A program made the position numbers and the translations under genes. From Candidatus Paracaedibacteraceae bacterium (lineage in GTDB: Bacteria > Pseudomonadota > Alphaproteobacteria > Paracaedibacterales > CAIOTO01), in contig JAUYTZ010000006.1 of the NCBI GenBank assembly GCA_030694965.1, positions 62,001 through 126,000 on the forward strand: a DNA stretch of 64,000 nucleotides, in the 5' to 3' direction. Under the pieces are notes generated by a model that saw nothing but the letters and a program-made list of their open reading frames with translations, made no database searches and had not been told where the DNA came from. Numbering within the stretch: the first letter of the stretch is position 1; each line of letters begins with the position of its first letter. Shown here in pieces: positions 1 through 8,890 of this stretch.

Positions 1-818
1 ACCTGAGATTTCATCGTAATGCACGAAATGATAGGGCTTCCTTCGCCTGTTGGCTTATGTCCATACAAAGAACCGCCAGGGCGCACAACATCGTAATGAT
101 ACGCTTGCCCTAAAAATATCCCTGGTGAATTTGCAAGTGAAAATTTTGTTGTCGGAAAATACTTATGCAATGCTTCAAAATTTAAACGCTGTTTTTCATT
201 CATCTCATGCGAAAAATCATCAGCGCATGCCAAATGACTCATCACAAGCACCCAATTAATGTAAGGAAAATCAACCGCTAAAAAGTGCTTTAATTCCTGC
301 GCGGACAACCCTAAGCGGCGCATTCCAGTATCAATGTGCAATGCAGCTCTTAAGGGTAATCCTTGTGATTTAGCAAATGCATGCCAATCTTTTATTGTCT
401 CATATGTATTTAAAACAGGTATCACATTGTATTCGAAACAAACTTTTTCCCAACCCGTTGTGTAGGGGCCATTTAGCAAATACAAATCAACCTCTGTCAA
501 ATGCTGACGCAAGGCAAGGGCTTCACCAATATAGGCAATGAAAAATGATTTTGCTCCCGCACGTTCTAAGGCAGCTCCTATAGGAATTGCACCTAAACCA
601 TATGCGTTTGCTTTTAAAACAGGGTAAACATCAGCAGAAGGACATAAAGATTGTAACGTTTTAAAATTTTTTACAATGTTTGTTAAATTAATTTCAAGCA
701 TGCTGCACCCTAATGCGTTCGTAGCCATTTGTTTTTGCTCAAAGCATAATGCAGACATTTTAAACGCATCACTATATATTTGATTTTCATTTACACTGTT
801 TAAGCTACATGGCTTCAT
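1..818 (-). CDS. alr: Alanine racemase (3' end outside window)
   Basis: PLP-dependent racemase that makes D-alanine for peptidoglycan in the cytoplasm. The minus strand is open from the ATG at 816-818 to the left edge, giving about 272 residues. The PLP-lysine motif VLKANAYGLG is clear near residue 65, followed by HIDTGMRRLG and the conserved RPGGSLYG segment. The family is about 350-380 residues, so the C-terminal barrel/beta domain lies outside the window. The roughly 37 residues before MLEINLTNIVKNF exceed the usual N-terminus, so an internal Met start is possible; a GAAGAA sequence 8 nt upstream favours the ATG at 818. It lies downstream of the dsbA-like gene but is separated from it by an intrinsic terminator, so it probably has its own promoter. 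Confidence 0.93.
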   Translation of the reverse strand, partial: MKPCSLNSVNENQIYSDAFKMSALCFEQKQMATNALGCSMLEINLTNIVKNFKTLQSLCPSADVYPVLKANAYGLGAIPIGAALERAGAKSFFIAYIGEALALRQHLTEVDLYLLNGPYTTGWEKVCFEYNVIPVLNTYETIKDWHAFAKSQGLPLRAALHIDTGMRRLGLSAQELKHFLAVDFPYINWVLVMSHLACADDFSHEMNEKQRLNFEALHKYFPTTKFSLANSPGIFLGQAYHYDVVRPGGSLYGHKPTGEGSPIISCITMKSQ

Positions 819-910
819 CAATATTATTCTTCAGTGCGCTACAAATGTTCCTTTATTTAATATGGAACGTAGATTGCTGTTTTTCAACCAAAATAACAGG
901 ATTAACTATA

Positions 911-938
911 TAAAAAAGGGAGAGCAAAGCGCTCTCCC
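911..938 (-). terminator. Intrinsic terminator after the DsbA-like gene
   Basis: On the minus strand an 8-bp stem GGGAGAGC/GCTCTCCC with a 5-nt loop is followed directly by a run of six T (complement of 912-917). It lies 26 nt past the stop codon of the thiol oxidoreductase and separates it from alr. Confidence 0.85.
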
Positions 939-963
939 CCGTTTTATTGTCAAAAAAGAAATT

Positions 964-1968
964 TTAGTTTTTCTTTTTATCCTCTGCTTTCTTTTTTGAA
1001 GCAGATTCTTTTTTACTATCTTTCTTAGTTTCCGCAGGCTTTGAAACTTCCTTCTTTGCTTCTTCAGCTTTTGGCGTCTCTTTAACAGGTTCTTCAACTT
1101 TTGGTGCCTCTTTAGCAGGCTCTTCAGCTTTATCGTCACCTGGCTTTGAAATATCTTCGCCAGCTTTTATACGCTTTACTAACTTTAAATAAGCATCTGT
1201 TTTAAGTGGAGGAGCTGCAAACAATGAACCATCCTTATTTTGAATAAAGACTGTTGGAACACCAGGAATCTTTAATTTTTCAATAAGCACTACATTTTCT
1301 TCTAATTTCTTTTGGATAGCAGCTGACTCTTCATCTTTAATGAATTGTGCAACATCAATACCAGCTTCTTTAATAAGAGCTATTAACTTTTCACGTGTTA
1401 AATCATTAACCTTATCGACAAACTTACGCATCAACGTTTTTGTCTTATCAGCACTTTGAGTTGCAGATGCAAGCATTACTTTTGAAACAGCAACAGAATT
1501 TGGTCCAAGGATTGGCGCAACGACTAGCGTAAATGAAACATCTGATGATTTTTCAACTGTTTCAATTGCCGTCCTCATAAAGTCATGGCAATGTGGGCAC
1601 ATTGGATCAATCATCACGTACACTTGAAGTGCAGCTTTAGCATTCCCCCAAACAATTGCATTTTTCGCAAAGGTATCTTTTTCTGCTGTTGCATTCTTTT
1701 CTAAATCACGTGCTGACTTTTCTTGTTGCATTTGCATGCCATCATTAATTGCTTTCATAAATACATCTGTCTTTTCACGTGCAACCTTAACAACAATCTC
1801 TTCAATTGCCTTTGTTTGCTCGTCAGAGAAAACGGCATGCGTATCTGACGTATTTTTTTTATTACTAGACGAACTGCCTGAGGTAAAATAAATTCCCAAC
1901 GCAATGCCTATCACAGCAATCACACCAATAACCAGCTTAATTGTTGAGTTATTTTCTTTGTTTTCCAT
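964..1968 (-). CDS. DsbA/Com1-family thiol:disulfide oxidoreductase with charged C-terminal tail
   Basis: A periplasmic thioredoxin-fold protein expected to form or shuffle disulfides in exported proteins. The 334 residues contain one N-terminal membrane segment (about residues 10-30), a Gln/Glu-rich helical linker, a thioredoxin-like domain with active site DPMCPHCHD near residue 123, and the cis-proline segment GVPTVFI near residue 238. The domain layout matches the anchored DsbA-like (Com1/BdbD) proteins common in alphaproteobacteria. Unusual is a tail of about 55 residues built from K/E/P/A repeats (EEPAKEAP, EEPVKETP, then poly-Lys/Asp). It is transcribed alone and ends at a strong terminator. 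Which substrates it serves is not visible; the Cys-rich giant protein at the other end of the window is an obvious but unproven candidate. Confidence 0.9.
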   Translation of the reverse strand: MENKENNSTIKLVIGVIAVIGIALGIYFTSGSSSSNKKNTSDTHAVFSDEQTKAIEEIVVKVAREKTDVFMKAINDGMQMQQEKSARDLEKNATAEKDTFAKNAIVWGNAKAALQVYVMIDPMCPHCHDFMRTAIETVEKSSDVSFTLVVAPILGPNSVAVSKVMLASATQSADKTKTLMRKFVDKVNDLTREKLIALIKEAGIDVAQFIKDEESAAIQKKLEENVVLIEKLKIPGVPTVFIQNKDGSLFAAPPLKTDAYLKLVKRIKAGEDISKPGDDKAEEPAKEAPKVEEPVKETPKAEEAKKEVSKPAETKKDSKKESASKKKAEDKKKN

Positions 1969-2373
1969 TTCACACCTTAAAATGACTTAATTTAACTAAA
2001 TTCATTTTAAATGCATATATTTTTTATGCAAGATCTTTCTGGTATACAAAATGCATCTGATGCAAAAAGATGAATGCTCTATACAATACATGATACCCAT
2101 ACTTTTTAATAAGTCATCATTTACGTCACCGAAACATCACATGTTAAACGCAATGGTTTTGGGATTAAATCTAACAACTTGGATAAAAGCATTCTAGCAT
2201 GATAAAGACTCCTGCCATTACACACACCAGAACCAGTTTGTTGAGTCACAAGAAAAAATGGAAAAAATAAACAAAAACAAACAATGCTTAATCGCTTATT
2301 AAACAAATGGCATTACCATAAAAATCACGGAAACTTTAATTTCCATGTTTTTTTATTTAAAGAGTACAGCAAA
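1969..2373. other. Non-coding gap between divergent dsbA-like and kup genes
   Basis: AT-rich spacer expected to carry the two divergent promoters. I see no convincing gene. An open frame on the minus strand at 2121-2306 begins at TTG, has no ribosome-binding site and looks fortuitous. The first 90 nt of the longer kup frame (from 2284) fall here. Confidence 0.5.
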
Positions 2374-4245
2374 GTGAAAAATAGCAATTCATTCAACCAC
2401 AAACGAACGCTTTTTGTTGGTGCAATTGGCGTTGTTTATGGAGATATTGGCACAAGCCCGCTTTATGCCCTTAAAAGTTGCTTATCAATCGGTGGGCTTC
2501 CCTTTAATGAAGTAAATTTAATTGGACTGATCTCCCTTCTAATATGGGCGCTTCTTTTTGTTGTCTCATTCAAATACATTACGCTTGTGATGCCTGTTGA
2601 TCATGATAATGAAGGTGGAATACTTGTTCTTTCAGCGCGATGCATGCTCCTTAAAATAAAACATCTAGCAAAACCAACTTTATTACTTGGCATCTTAGGC
2701 ATGTCTCTTTTCTTTGGAGACTGTATTATCACACCCGCCATATCCGTTTTAAGTGCCATCGAAGGCATTAAGCTAATATCACCCTCTTTTACACCTTATA
2801 TTTTACCGTTATCAATTTTTATAATCACCTGTCTTTTTCTTATACAAAAAAATGGCAGTGGTCAAATTGGGAAATATTTCGGGGCAATCATGATTGTTTG
2901 GTTTATGGTTATTGGCGTCATGGGTCTTGCAAGCATTATACAAAATCCAATTATTTTAAAATCCCTTAATCCCTATTATGCTGCACACTTTCTAGCAACA
3001 AATGGCCATATCGGATTCTTGGCTGTTGGAGGGGTGATCTTGGTCTTAACAGGAGCAGAAGCTCTTTATGCAGATATGGGACATTTCGGTCGGGATTCTA
3101 TTCGTATTTGTTGGACTTATTTTGTGTTTCCATCACTCATACTTAATTATTTAGGACAAGGGGCGCTTCTAATTAGCCATCCTGAAGCAATTTCAAATCC
3201 ATTTTATCTGATGGCACCAAGTATTGCGCTTTATCCTCTTGTTATTCTATCCACGCTTGCAACAGTGATTGCATCACAGGCCGTTATTTCAGGTATTTTT
3301 TCGCTCAGCTGGCAAGGCATCATGCTCAATTACTTACCTCGCATGAAAGTTATCCATACATCCAACAAGCATTTTGGCCAAGTCTATGTTCCAGCCATTA
3401 ATTTTATTCTATTTAGTATGACAGTTTCAATGGTGCTACTTTTTAAAACATCTGAAAATTTAGCCTCAGCCTACGGACTTAGCGTCTCTGGTATCATGCT
3501 TATCACAACATTTCTTATTTTCGTTCATGCAAAGCATGAAAAAAAATGGAGCACTTTTAAATTATCACTTATCTTTATTCCATTAAGCTTACTAGATTTA
3601 TCTTTCTTTTTATGCAGTTTAAGCAAACTTATAGATGGCGCATGGTGCACAATTTTAATTACATCCATCGTCTTTTTTGTTATCCATACATGGATTAAAG
3701 GAAACAATGCTCTTGCTACAAAAAGAAATAAACCAATCAAAAGTATTGAGCAATACTTAGACACCCACATTTTACACAAAGAAACGCATATACCAGGTTC
3801 AGCAATGTTTCTTAGTCGCTTACCAGACACTATCCCCAAAACACTTTCAACATTGATACAGCTTAATAAATTTTTACATGAAAAAATTTTTATTGTCTCA
3901 ATTGTGACCAAAGAAATTTCCCGTGTTCCTGAGTCAAAACGGTTTAAAATAAAAGAAATTTATCCAAATATTTTTCAAATCACAGCTGATTTTGGCTTCA
4001 ACGAAATTCCAAGCATCCAAAAAGTCACGCACTGGGCAATAAAAAACAACTACATTTTATCAGATGAAGAGATTTTCTACTTTATGAGTCGCAGCATAAT
4101 TATCATCTTGAATGAGCGCGCTTTCTTAAAATCCATTCAATCGCGCATCTTTCAGCTCTTATGTCATACATCGCAAAACGGAACAGAGTTTTACAAAATT
4201 CCACACGATAAAGTCATTGAATTAGGGCTACATTATAAGATTTAA
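2374..4245 (+). CDS. kup: Kup-family low-affinity potassium transporter
   Basis: Inner-membrane K+ uptake protein (K+:H+ symport). The diagnostic N-terminal motif GVVYGDIGTSPLYALK is present, followed by about 12 hydrophobic segments and a hydrophilic C-terminal domain of roughly 150 residues, as in the family. I chose the GTG at 2374: it has AAAGAG nine nt upstream and gives 623 residues, the family norm of about 620-630. The frame is open back to an ATG at 2284 (653 residues), but those 30 extra residues are not Kup-like. It converges with the peptide-binding protein gene downstream, with only 3 nt between the two stop codons, so no separate terminator fits between them. Confidence 0.93.
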   Translation: MKNSNSFNHKRTLFVGAIGVVYGDIGTSPLYALKSCLSIGGLPFNEVNLIGLISLLIWALLFVVSFKYITLVMPVDHDNEGGILVLSARCMLLKIKHLAKPTLLLGILGMSLFFGDCIITPAISVLSAIEGIKLISPSFTPYILPLSIFIITCLFLIQKNGSGQIGKYFGAIMIVWFMVIGVMGLASIIQNPIILKSLNPYYAAHFLATNGHIGFLAVGGVILVLTGAEALYADMGHFGRDSIRICWTYFVFPSLILNYLGQGALLISHPEAISNPFYLMAPSIALYPLVILSTLATVIASQAVISGIFSLSWQGIMLNYLPRMKVIHTSNKHFGQVYVPAINFILFSMTVSMVLLFKTSENLASAYGLSVSGIMLITTFLIFVHAKHEKKWSTFKLSLIFIPLSLLDLSFFLCSLSKLIDGAWCTILITSIVFFVIHTWIKGNNALATKRNKPIKSIEQYLDTHILHKETHIPGSAMFLSRLPDTIPKTLSTLIQLNKFLHEKIFIVSIVTKEISRVPESKRFKIKEIYPNIFQITADFGFNEIPSIQKVTHWAIKNNYILSDEEIFYFMSRSIIIILNERAFLKSIQSRIFQLLCHTSQNGTEFYKIPHDKVIELGLHYKI

Positions 4246-4248
4246 GCT

Positions 4249-6159
4249 TTATCCTTTCGAAGGAAATAGTCCTTTTACCCAGGCAAGAAAACGCGTACAT
4301 GCGCCTGTACTTTTTTGTGCTGAATCATGCCCCACAAGTGATCCACGAAGCGTTTGAATCACCTTATCTTTCGTGGAATCAACCCACCAAGCCATTGTAT
4401 ACGGCAACGGATAATAAATAGGATTATCATTCATTTTTCCAAAACGGTTCCAATACGCACAAGGTATTTTATCACGATACCAATGTGGAATCATAATATA
4501 TGATCCCATCAACACACGATCCAAAGCTTTAGCTGCTGTCGTCAACGTTTGAAAATCAGGTGCTTCCGCAATTTTTTCACATAAATTATCAACAACAGGA
4601 TCTTTCAACCCTGAATAGTTTTGACCACCTTTAAGATCAGCAGCTTTTGACCCCCAGTAAGCACGCTGTTCATTACCAAGCGAAATTGACTGACCAAGAA
4701 TTATTGACACAAGATCATAATCATATTCATGCACACGTTCGATATAACTACCAACGTCTAATGTGCGCACATTTAGTTCAATACCAAGTTCAGCTAAATT
4801 ACGCTTAAAGCCTAAAATTACTTTTTCCATTGCAGGATCTGCGCCTATAAAATTAATGACAAAGTGCTGCTTCGTTTCAGCATGTGTCAATTTACCATTA
4901 ATAAGATGCCATCCCGCATCAGCAAGAAGTGCGAGCGACTTTTTGCGAATGTCACGCGTCTCTGCCCCATTTGCATGAATAGGTGGAACAATTCGTTTTG
5001 TTAAAATATCATTACGAATTTGCCCTGCATATGATTGTAGCAATGTGAGCTCAGCACCGTCAGGTAAACCTGTTTGTGCGAACGGAGAGTTAGGAAAAAA
5101 GCTTTCATTTCGATTATATTGGCCACTAAATAAATTTTTGTTAATCCAAGAAAAATCAAACATATTTGAGATAGCTTTACGAACACGCCAATCTTTAAAG
5201 ATAGGACGACGCAAATTAAATGCAAATCCTTGCGTTGGTTGTGGATTACCATGCGCAATTAATTCCTTTTTAACATGACCTTTTGTGAATGCATCAAAAT
5301 CATAACCTGAAACCCATTGCTTGGCACTATTTTCCACTCGAAAATCTGATTTCCCAGCTTTAAAAGCTTCAAACATAGCTGTTCCATCACGGTAATAATC
5401 AACGTTGATTTTATCAAAATTATATTGGCCTTTTTGAGACGGTATATTTTCGCCCCACCATTTTTTCACACGCTCTAAAACAATACGTCTGCCGAAATCA
5501 GTTTTTACAATGCGATACGGCCCACTTGATGGTGCAGGTGTTACAAGTGTTTTTGAAAAATCATGCACGTTAAAAAACTTTTTAGACAAGACAGGAAGCT
5601 GCCCTAAAATAGATGGAAGTTCTTTATTTTCAATATCAGATATGTGAAATTTTACGCAATGACTACCTAGCTTTTCAACTCGACTTACACTTTTATAATA
5701 TCCGCGGAATAAAGGATTCCCTTTATCACGAAGTGTCTCAAAAGAAAACACGACATCATCTGCTGTAATTGCCTCACCGTTATCAAATGCTGCCTTTGGA
5801 TTTAAATTAAAAATAACAAAAGACTTATCTTCTGCAACATCAACAGATTCCGCAACATAAGCGTAATGTCCAGAAACTTCGTCAAAGGCTGGTGCTAACA
5901 ATGTTGCAAAGGTCACCATGACAGATGCTGCAGGAGTCCCAATGACAATAAATGGATTTAAGCTATCAAATGTCCCCATATCCGCAGTATTAAAATCACC
6001 ACCTTTTGGCGCTAGCGGATTTACATAATCAAAATTTTTAAAATTAGCAGCGTATTTTATTGTGCCATACGTTCCTATACCATGCTGAGGTGCAGCATGC
6101 GTAGATATAGTTCCTAAAGATATAATGGTTGCTAATACAGTTAAATAGTATAATTTCAT
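4249..6159 (-). CDS. YejA-like family 5 extracellular solute-binding protein
   Basis: Periplasmic peptide-binding component of an ABC importer. The protein has a signal peptide (MKLYYLTVLATIISLG, cleavage near THA/APQ) followed by a family 5 SBP domain. The FDYVNPLAPKGG and FDSLNPF segments are typical of the YejA (microcin C/oligopeptide) branch. I start at the ATG at 6159 because AAAGAAG lies just upstream; in-frame Met codons at 6180 and 6192 would only lengthen the n-region. About 636 residues, a normal length. No permease or ATPase genes lie beside it, so its transport partners must be elsewhere or lost. The gene stands alone, convergent with kup, and a palindromic repeat lies in its upstream spacer. 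Confidence 0.88.
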   Translation of the reverse strand: MKLYYLTVLATIISLGTISTHAAPQHGIGTYGTIKYAANFKNFDYVNPLAPKGGDFNTADMGTFDSLNPFIVIGTPAASVMVTFATLLAPAFDEVSGHYAYVAESVDVAEDKSFVIFNLNPKAAFDNGEAITADDVVFSFETLRDKGNPLFRGYYKSVSRVEKLGSHCVKFHISDIENKELPSILGQLPVLSKKFFNVHDFSKTLVTPAPSSGPYRIVKTDFGRRIVLERVKKWWGENIPSQKGQYNFDKINVDYYRDGTAMFEAFKAGKSDFRVENSAKQWVSGYDFDAFTKGHVKKELIAHGNPQPTQGFAFNLRRPIFKDWRVRKAISNMFDFSWINKNLFSGQYNRNESFFPNSPFAQTGLPDGAELTLLQSYAGQIRNDILTKRIVPPIHANGAETRDIRKKSLALLADAGWHLINGKLTHAETKQHFVINFIGADPAMEKVILGFKRNLAELGIELNVRTLDVGSYIERVHEYDYDLVSIILGQSISLGNEQRAYWGSKAADLKGGQNYSGLKDPVVDNLCEKIAEAPDFQTLTTAAKALDRVLMGSYIMIPHWYRDKIPCAYWNRFGKMNDNPIYYPLPYTMAWWVDSTKDKVIQTLRGSLVGHDSAQKSTGACTRFLAWVKGLFPSKG

Positions 6160-6205
6160 AAGCTTCTTTCTTGGTTGCATGTGCACAATCAATATTCCAT
6201 TTTAA

Positions 6206-6330
6206 TGTCATCTTCGGACTTGATCCAAAGTCCTATACAGCTTGGCGCACATATAGATTTTAGTTTATATCCTGATTAATATTTGCCTTTTCATTCTTAT
6301 GGATTCTCGGACCAAGTCCGAAAATGACGT
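6206..6330. repeat. Palindromic intergenic repeat, copy 1 (about 125 bp)
   Basis: Two inverted arms of about 28 bp (6206-6233 and 6301-6330), both reading TCATNTTCGGACTTGNTCC when oriented alike, enclose about 67 bp. The same arms and a partly similar core (ATTTGCCTT...) recur at 20316-20432. The element can fold as one long hairpin and lies between two minus-strand genes. It resembles the small palindromic or MITE-like repeats dispersed in alphaproteobacterial genomes. Confidence 0.75.
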
Positions 6331-6356
6331 AAAAGAACCTAAATACACAAACACAC

Positions 6357-7913
6357 CTATGGCTGAATAATCTTCATTTCCCATACATGTTTTTCATCGT
6401 TAAATGTATACAGTTCAGGTAATCCATCTGTATCACGATAAGGTATATAACGGATTTGTTCATTCTGGACAAAATAAGCTTCATTGTTATAGCCAAAATC
6501 TGCGCCATAATTACAAATATGAATATAGAAATCTTTTTTCTTCATTAATTTAGGCAATAACTTTATAAAATCATCCAACGTTTCAATCGGTGTACCGTCG
6601 ATGTTTGTAATTGACACCAAGCTTACTGTACCAGAGCCTCTTGAAATCGCTGGGATTTGATCATAAAAACCACCACCAGGTTTTCTATTCGTCACAAATA
6701 CACCACGTTTTGCGTTTGTTCTACGGATAATAAAATCATCCAATTCATAAAAAACGGCTTTACCAAAATTTAGCATACGCTTTAACATATTGGTGTTTAG
6801 ATCATACAAACCAACGTCAACAGTTAATGGGTTTCCGTGACGAACAACTTCGAATACAACTTTTTTTGAACCTTTGGCGCCCTCTTCATTTATGATTTTA
6901 TCAAGCTCATATAATGAAGGTCCAACATCTTTACCATTCACCTTCATAAGGGTATCGCCAGCCATCAAAATACCTTCAGCAGGTGTTCCCTTAAGTGCTG
7001 TCTTTATAGTTAATACACGGCTAAATGCTTGCGGGAACTTTTGTTTAATTTCATCAGCCTTAACACTGTTAAAACCATCATAACGAACAAGATCTTCAAG
7101 TGGGGTAAACTTAATAATAGCCCCCGTACCATAACGTGCTGGCTTTTTATTATTTTTCAATGCTTCAAGTGCATCAAGCGCATAATCAATGGGTATAGCA
7201 AACGCGCTTGTCAAACCATTTGATGCATATAAGAAGCCAATAACGACACCATCACTGTTAAAAATAGGTGACCCGCTAGCTCCACCTTGTGCATTCAAAC
7301 TAATACGAAATACTTGCCCAGGCAAAACCTCAGATGTTTCGTAGACACTTGCCACGGTACCTGTTTGCGATGAGAAATGATTATTTTCATTCTTACCAAT
7401 AATCAAGATTGATTCACCCAAACGAACAGCACTGCGCTTTGTTGGCATTGATTTTGGAAGGTTTTTTAAATTCTTAGGATCTGTTTTTAAAATTGCAAAG
7501 TCATGCCATGGATCAGCGTAATATAGTCGCGCTTCAATAACGGTTCCATCGTGCAATGTCACGTCATAATGATCAATAACGCCATCCGGTTTTGCAACAT
7601 GTTGATTCGTTAAAATATATCCTTGATCCTTATCAAGAATAGCGCCCGTGCCGTAGGTTGTTCCTTCTTCGGAATAACCAGCAAGTGTTGTTCGAATTTC
7701 AATGCTTACAATGTACGGCTGTGACGAAATATAAAGATTCGACACCAAATCTTTTGAATGAACTGCTTCGGCTAAAATAGATTCAGGTGCAGGTATTTTT
7801 GTTACTTTTTCATCACTACGCGGGGCCGCAGGTTTGCCAGCAAAAAGCGCAGATGGCATGCAACACGATAGCGCAATTGCAACAGAAGATAAAACAAACA
7901 AACGATAGTGCAT
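6357..7913 (-). CDS. Trypsin-like (S1C/HtrA-type) serine protease with PDZ domain
   Basis: Exported protease, probably periplasmic. A signal peptide (MHYRLFVLSSVAIALSCCMP, cleavage near LFA) precedes a chymotrypsin fold with a complete triad: His in ILTNQHVA, Asp in WHDFAIL, and Ser in GGASGSPIF. A PDZ domain follows (GTPAEGILMAGDTLMKVNGKDV) at about residues 290-370, and then about 140 further residues with a second, weaker PDZ-like segment. At 518 residues it is similar in size to DegP-family proteases but differs in sequence, so I do not assign degP. A likely role is envelope protein quality control. It lies downstream of rpmG but is cut off from it by a terminator. Confidence 0.85.
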   Translation of the reverse strand: MHYRLFVLSSVAIALSCCMPSALFAGKPAAPRSDEKVTKIPAPESILAEAVHSKDLVSNLYISSQPYIVSIEIRTTLAGYSEEGTTYGTGAILDKDQGYILTNQHVAKPDGVIDHYDVTLHDGTVIEARLYYADPWHDFAILKTDPKNLKNLPKSMPTKRSAVRLGESILIIGKNENNHFSSQTGTVASVYETSEVLPGQVFRISLNAQGGASGSPIFNSDGVVIGFLYASNGLTSAFAIPIDYALDALEALKNNKKPARYGTGAIIKFTPLEDLVRYDGFNSVKADEIKQKFPQAFSRVLTIKTALKGTPAEGILMAGDTLMKVNGKDVGPSLYELDKIINEEGAKGSKKVVFEVVRHGNPLTVDVGLYDLNTNMLKRMLNFGKAVFYELDDFIIRRTNAKRGVFVTNRKPGGGFYDQIPAISRGSGTVSLVSITNIDGTPIETLDDFIKLLPKLMKKKDFYIHICNYGADFGYNNEAYFVQNEQIRYIPYRDTDGLPELYTFNDEKHVWEMKIIQP

Positions 7914-7917
7914 AAAT

Positions 7918-7952
7918 AAAAAAATCCTGGGACATGTTAATGTGTCTCAGGA
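7918..7952 (-). terminator. Intrinsic terminator downstream of rpmG
   Basis: On the minus strand ATCCTGAGACACAT pairs with ATGTCCCAGGAT around a short loop and is followed by seven T. It lies 38 nt past the rpmG stop and just before the protease start codon. Confidence 0.85.
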
Positions 7953-7989
7953 TAATGAAAAAGAATAAAAAATAAAAGAGTTAAAAAAA

Positions 7990-8160
7990 TTATTTTATTT
8001 TTGCTTCGCGAAATACAACATGCTTACGAACAACAGGGTCATACTTGCGGAATTCTAACTTTTCAGGCTTCTTGCGTGGGTTCTTACGCGCTACGTAAAA
8101 GAAACCAGTTTCTGCACTACTTAATAACTTAATGGTTATTGTTGCTGATTTTTTAGCCAT
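7990..8160 (-). CDS. rpmG: 50S ribosomal protein L33
   Basis: Small basic protein of the large ribosomal subunit. The 56 residues start [19 protein letters not shown] and contain the L33 signature [22 protein letters not shown], ending REAKIK. It lacks the zinc-binding Cys pairs, so it is the zinc-independent form, usual in alphaproteobacteria. It is monocistronic: tRNA-Gly lies about 80 nt upstream on the same strand and an intrinsic terminator follows. Confidence 0.97.
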   Translation of the reverse strand: MAKKSATITIKLLSSAETGFFYVARKNPRKKPEKLEFRKYDPVVRKHVVFREAKIK

Positions 8161-8240
8161 GACTTTTCTCTAATTACAAAATTTTCTCGAATGATACAAC
8201 ATAAGTGTATATGAGAAAATACAAAATTTCAATTTAAAAT

Positions 8241-8315
8241 TGGAGCGGGCGAAGGGATTTGAACCCTCGACCCCAACCTTGGCAAGGTTGTGCTCTACCC
8301 CTGAGCTACGCCCGC
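8241..8315 (-). tRNA. tRNA-Gly (GCC)
   Basis: The minus strand folds as a complete cloverleaf: acceptor GCGGGCG/CGCCCGC, anticodon loop CTTGCCAA with anticodon GCC, T arm GAGGGTTCAAATCCCTT, discriminator T and an encoded CCA. Confidence 0.97.
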
Positions 8316-8333
8316 ACTCCGTTTATGAAATGT

Positions 8334-8361
8334 ATAATAGCGCTTTATGAATTTTTTGCAA
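8334..8361 (-). promoter_or_regulatory. Candidate promoter of tRNA-Gly
   Basis: On the minus strand TTGCAA (8356-8361) and TATTAT (8334-8339) are separated by 16 nt, about 19 nt upstream of the tRNA 5' end. Both fit a housekeeping-sigma promoter. This is a pattern match only. Confidence 0.5.
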
Positions 8362-8685
8362 GTGTTTTTTTATAAAGAATATCATTTTTTTTGAGATAAA
8401 ATAACAGCAAGCAAAAGAATAACTCATACCCTGCACATAATTAACTTTATCGCCATCATCACCTCATAAACACCACTATCAAAGAAATCCTATAACAGCA
8501 TTTTGATAATTTTACACCTCGTGAATAATATCTTATAAGTTATTTTACAGCTTACCTATAAGCAAAAGCAGTAGTAATTATTTTTTAACAAATCAGCACA
8601 CACGCCATAATAAAAATGGCAATAACTTAAGAAATTTTTTTGTTGCTTTTTAATTTTGCACCTGATAATTTCACAAATGTAATGT
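8362..8685. other. Intergenic spacer between tRNA-Gly and tRNA-Leu
   Basis: AT-rich DNA with no open frame that looks coding, no recognisable structured RNA and no repeat shared with the rest of the window. It should contain the tRNA-Leu promoter on the plus strand, but I could not single out a convincing -35/-10 pair. Confidence 0.5.
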
Positions 8686-8770
8686 GCCCTTGTGGCGGAA
8701 TCGGTAGACGCGGTAGACTCAAAATCTATTATCTTCGGATGTGGGAGTTCGAGTCTCCCCGAGGGCACCA
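8686..8770 (+). tRNA. tRNA-Leu (CAA)
   Basis: Class II tRNA of 85 nt with acceptor GCCCTTG/CGAGGGC, D-arm GGCGGAATCGGTAGACGC, anticodon loop CTCAAAA (anticodon CAA), a variable arm, T arm GAGTTCGAGTCTC and an encoded CCA. Confidence 0.96.
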
Positions 8771-8890
8771 TACATTTTTATTAGATATAAAAATTTCTAT
8801 TATTTTTCAAAACACATCAATCACATTGCAACCATTGTTAACACTTTTTTATTATCTTTTTGCTATCTTGATTAGTGAATAAATCAAAAA

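Noticed and set aside
2121-2306. A 61-residue minus-strand frame with a signal-like N-terminus
   Set aside because: It starts at TTG without a ribosome-binding site and overlaps the kup upstream region; there is no other support.
8640-8882. Plus- and minus-strand open frames across tRNA-Leu
   Set aside because: They run through the tRNA gene, which is clearly folded, and have no coding character.
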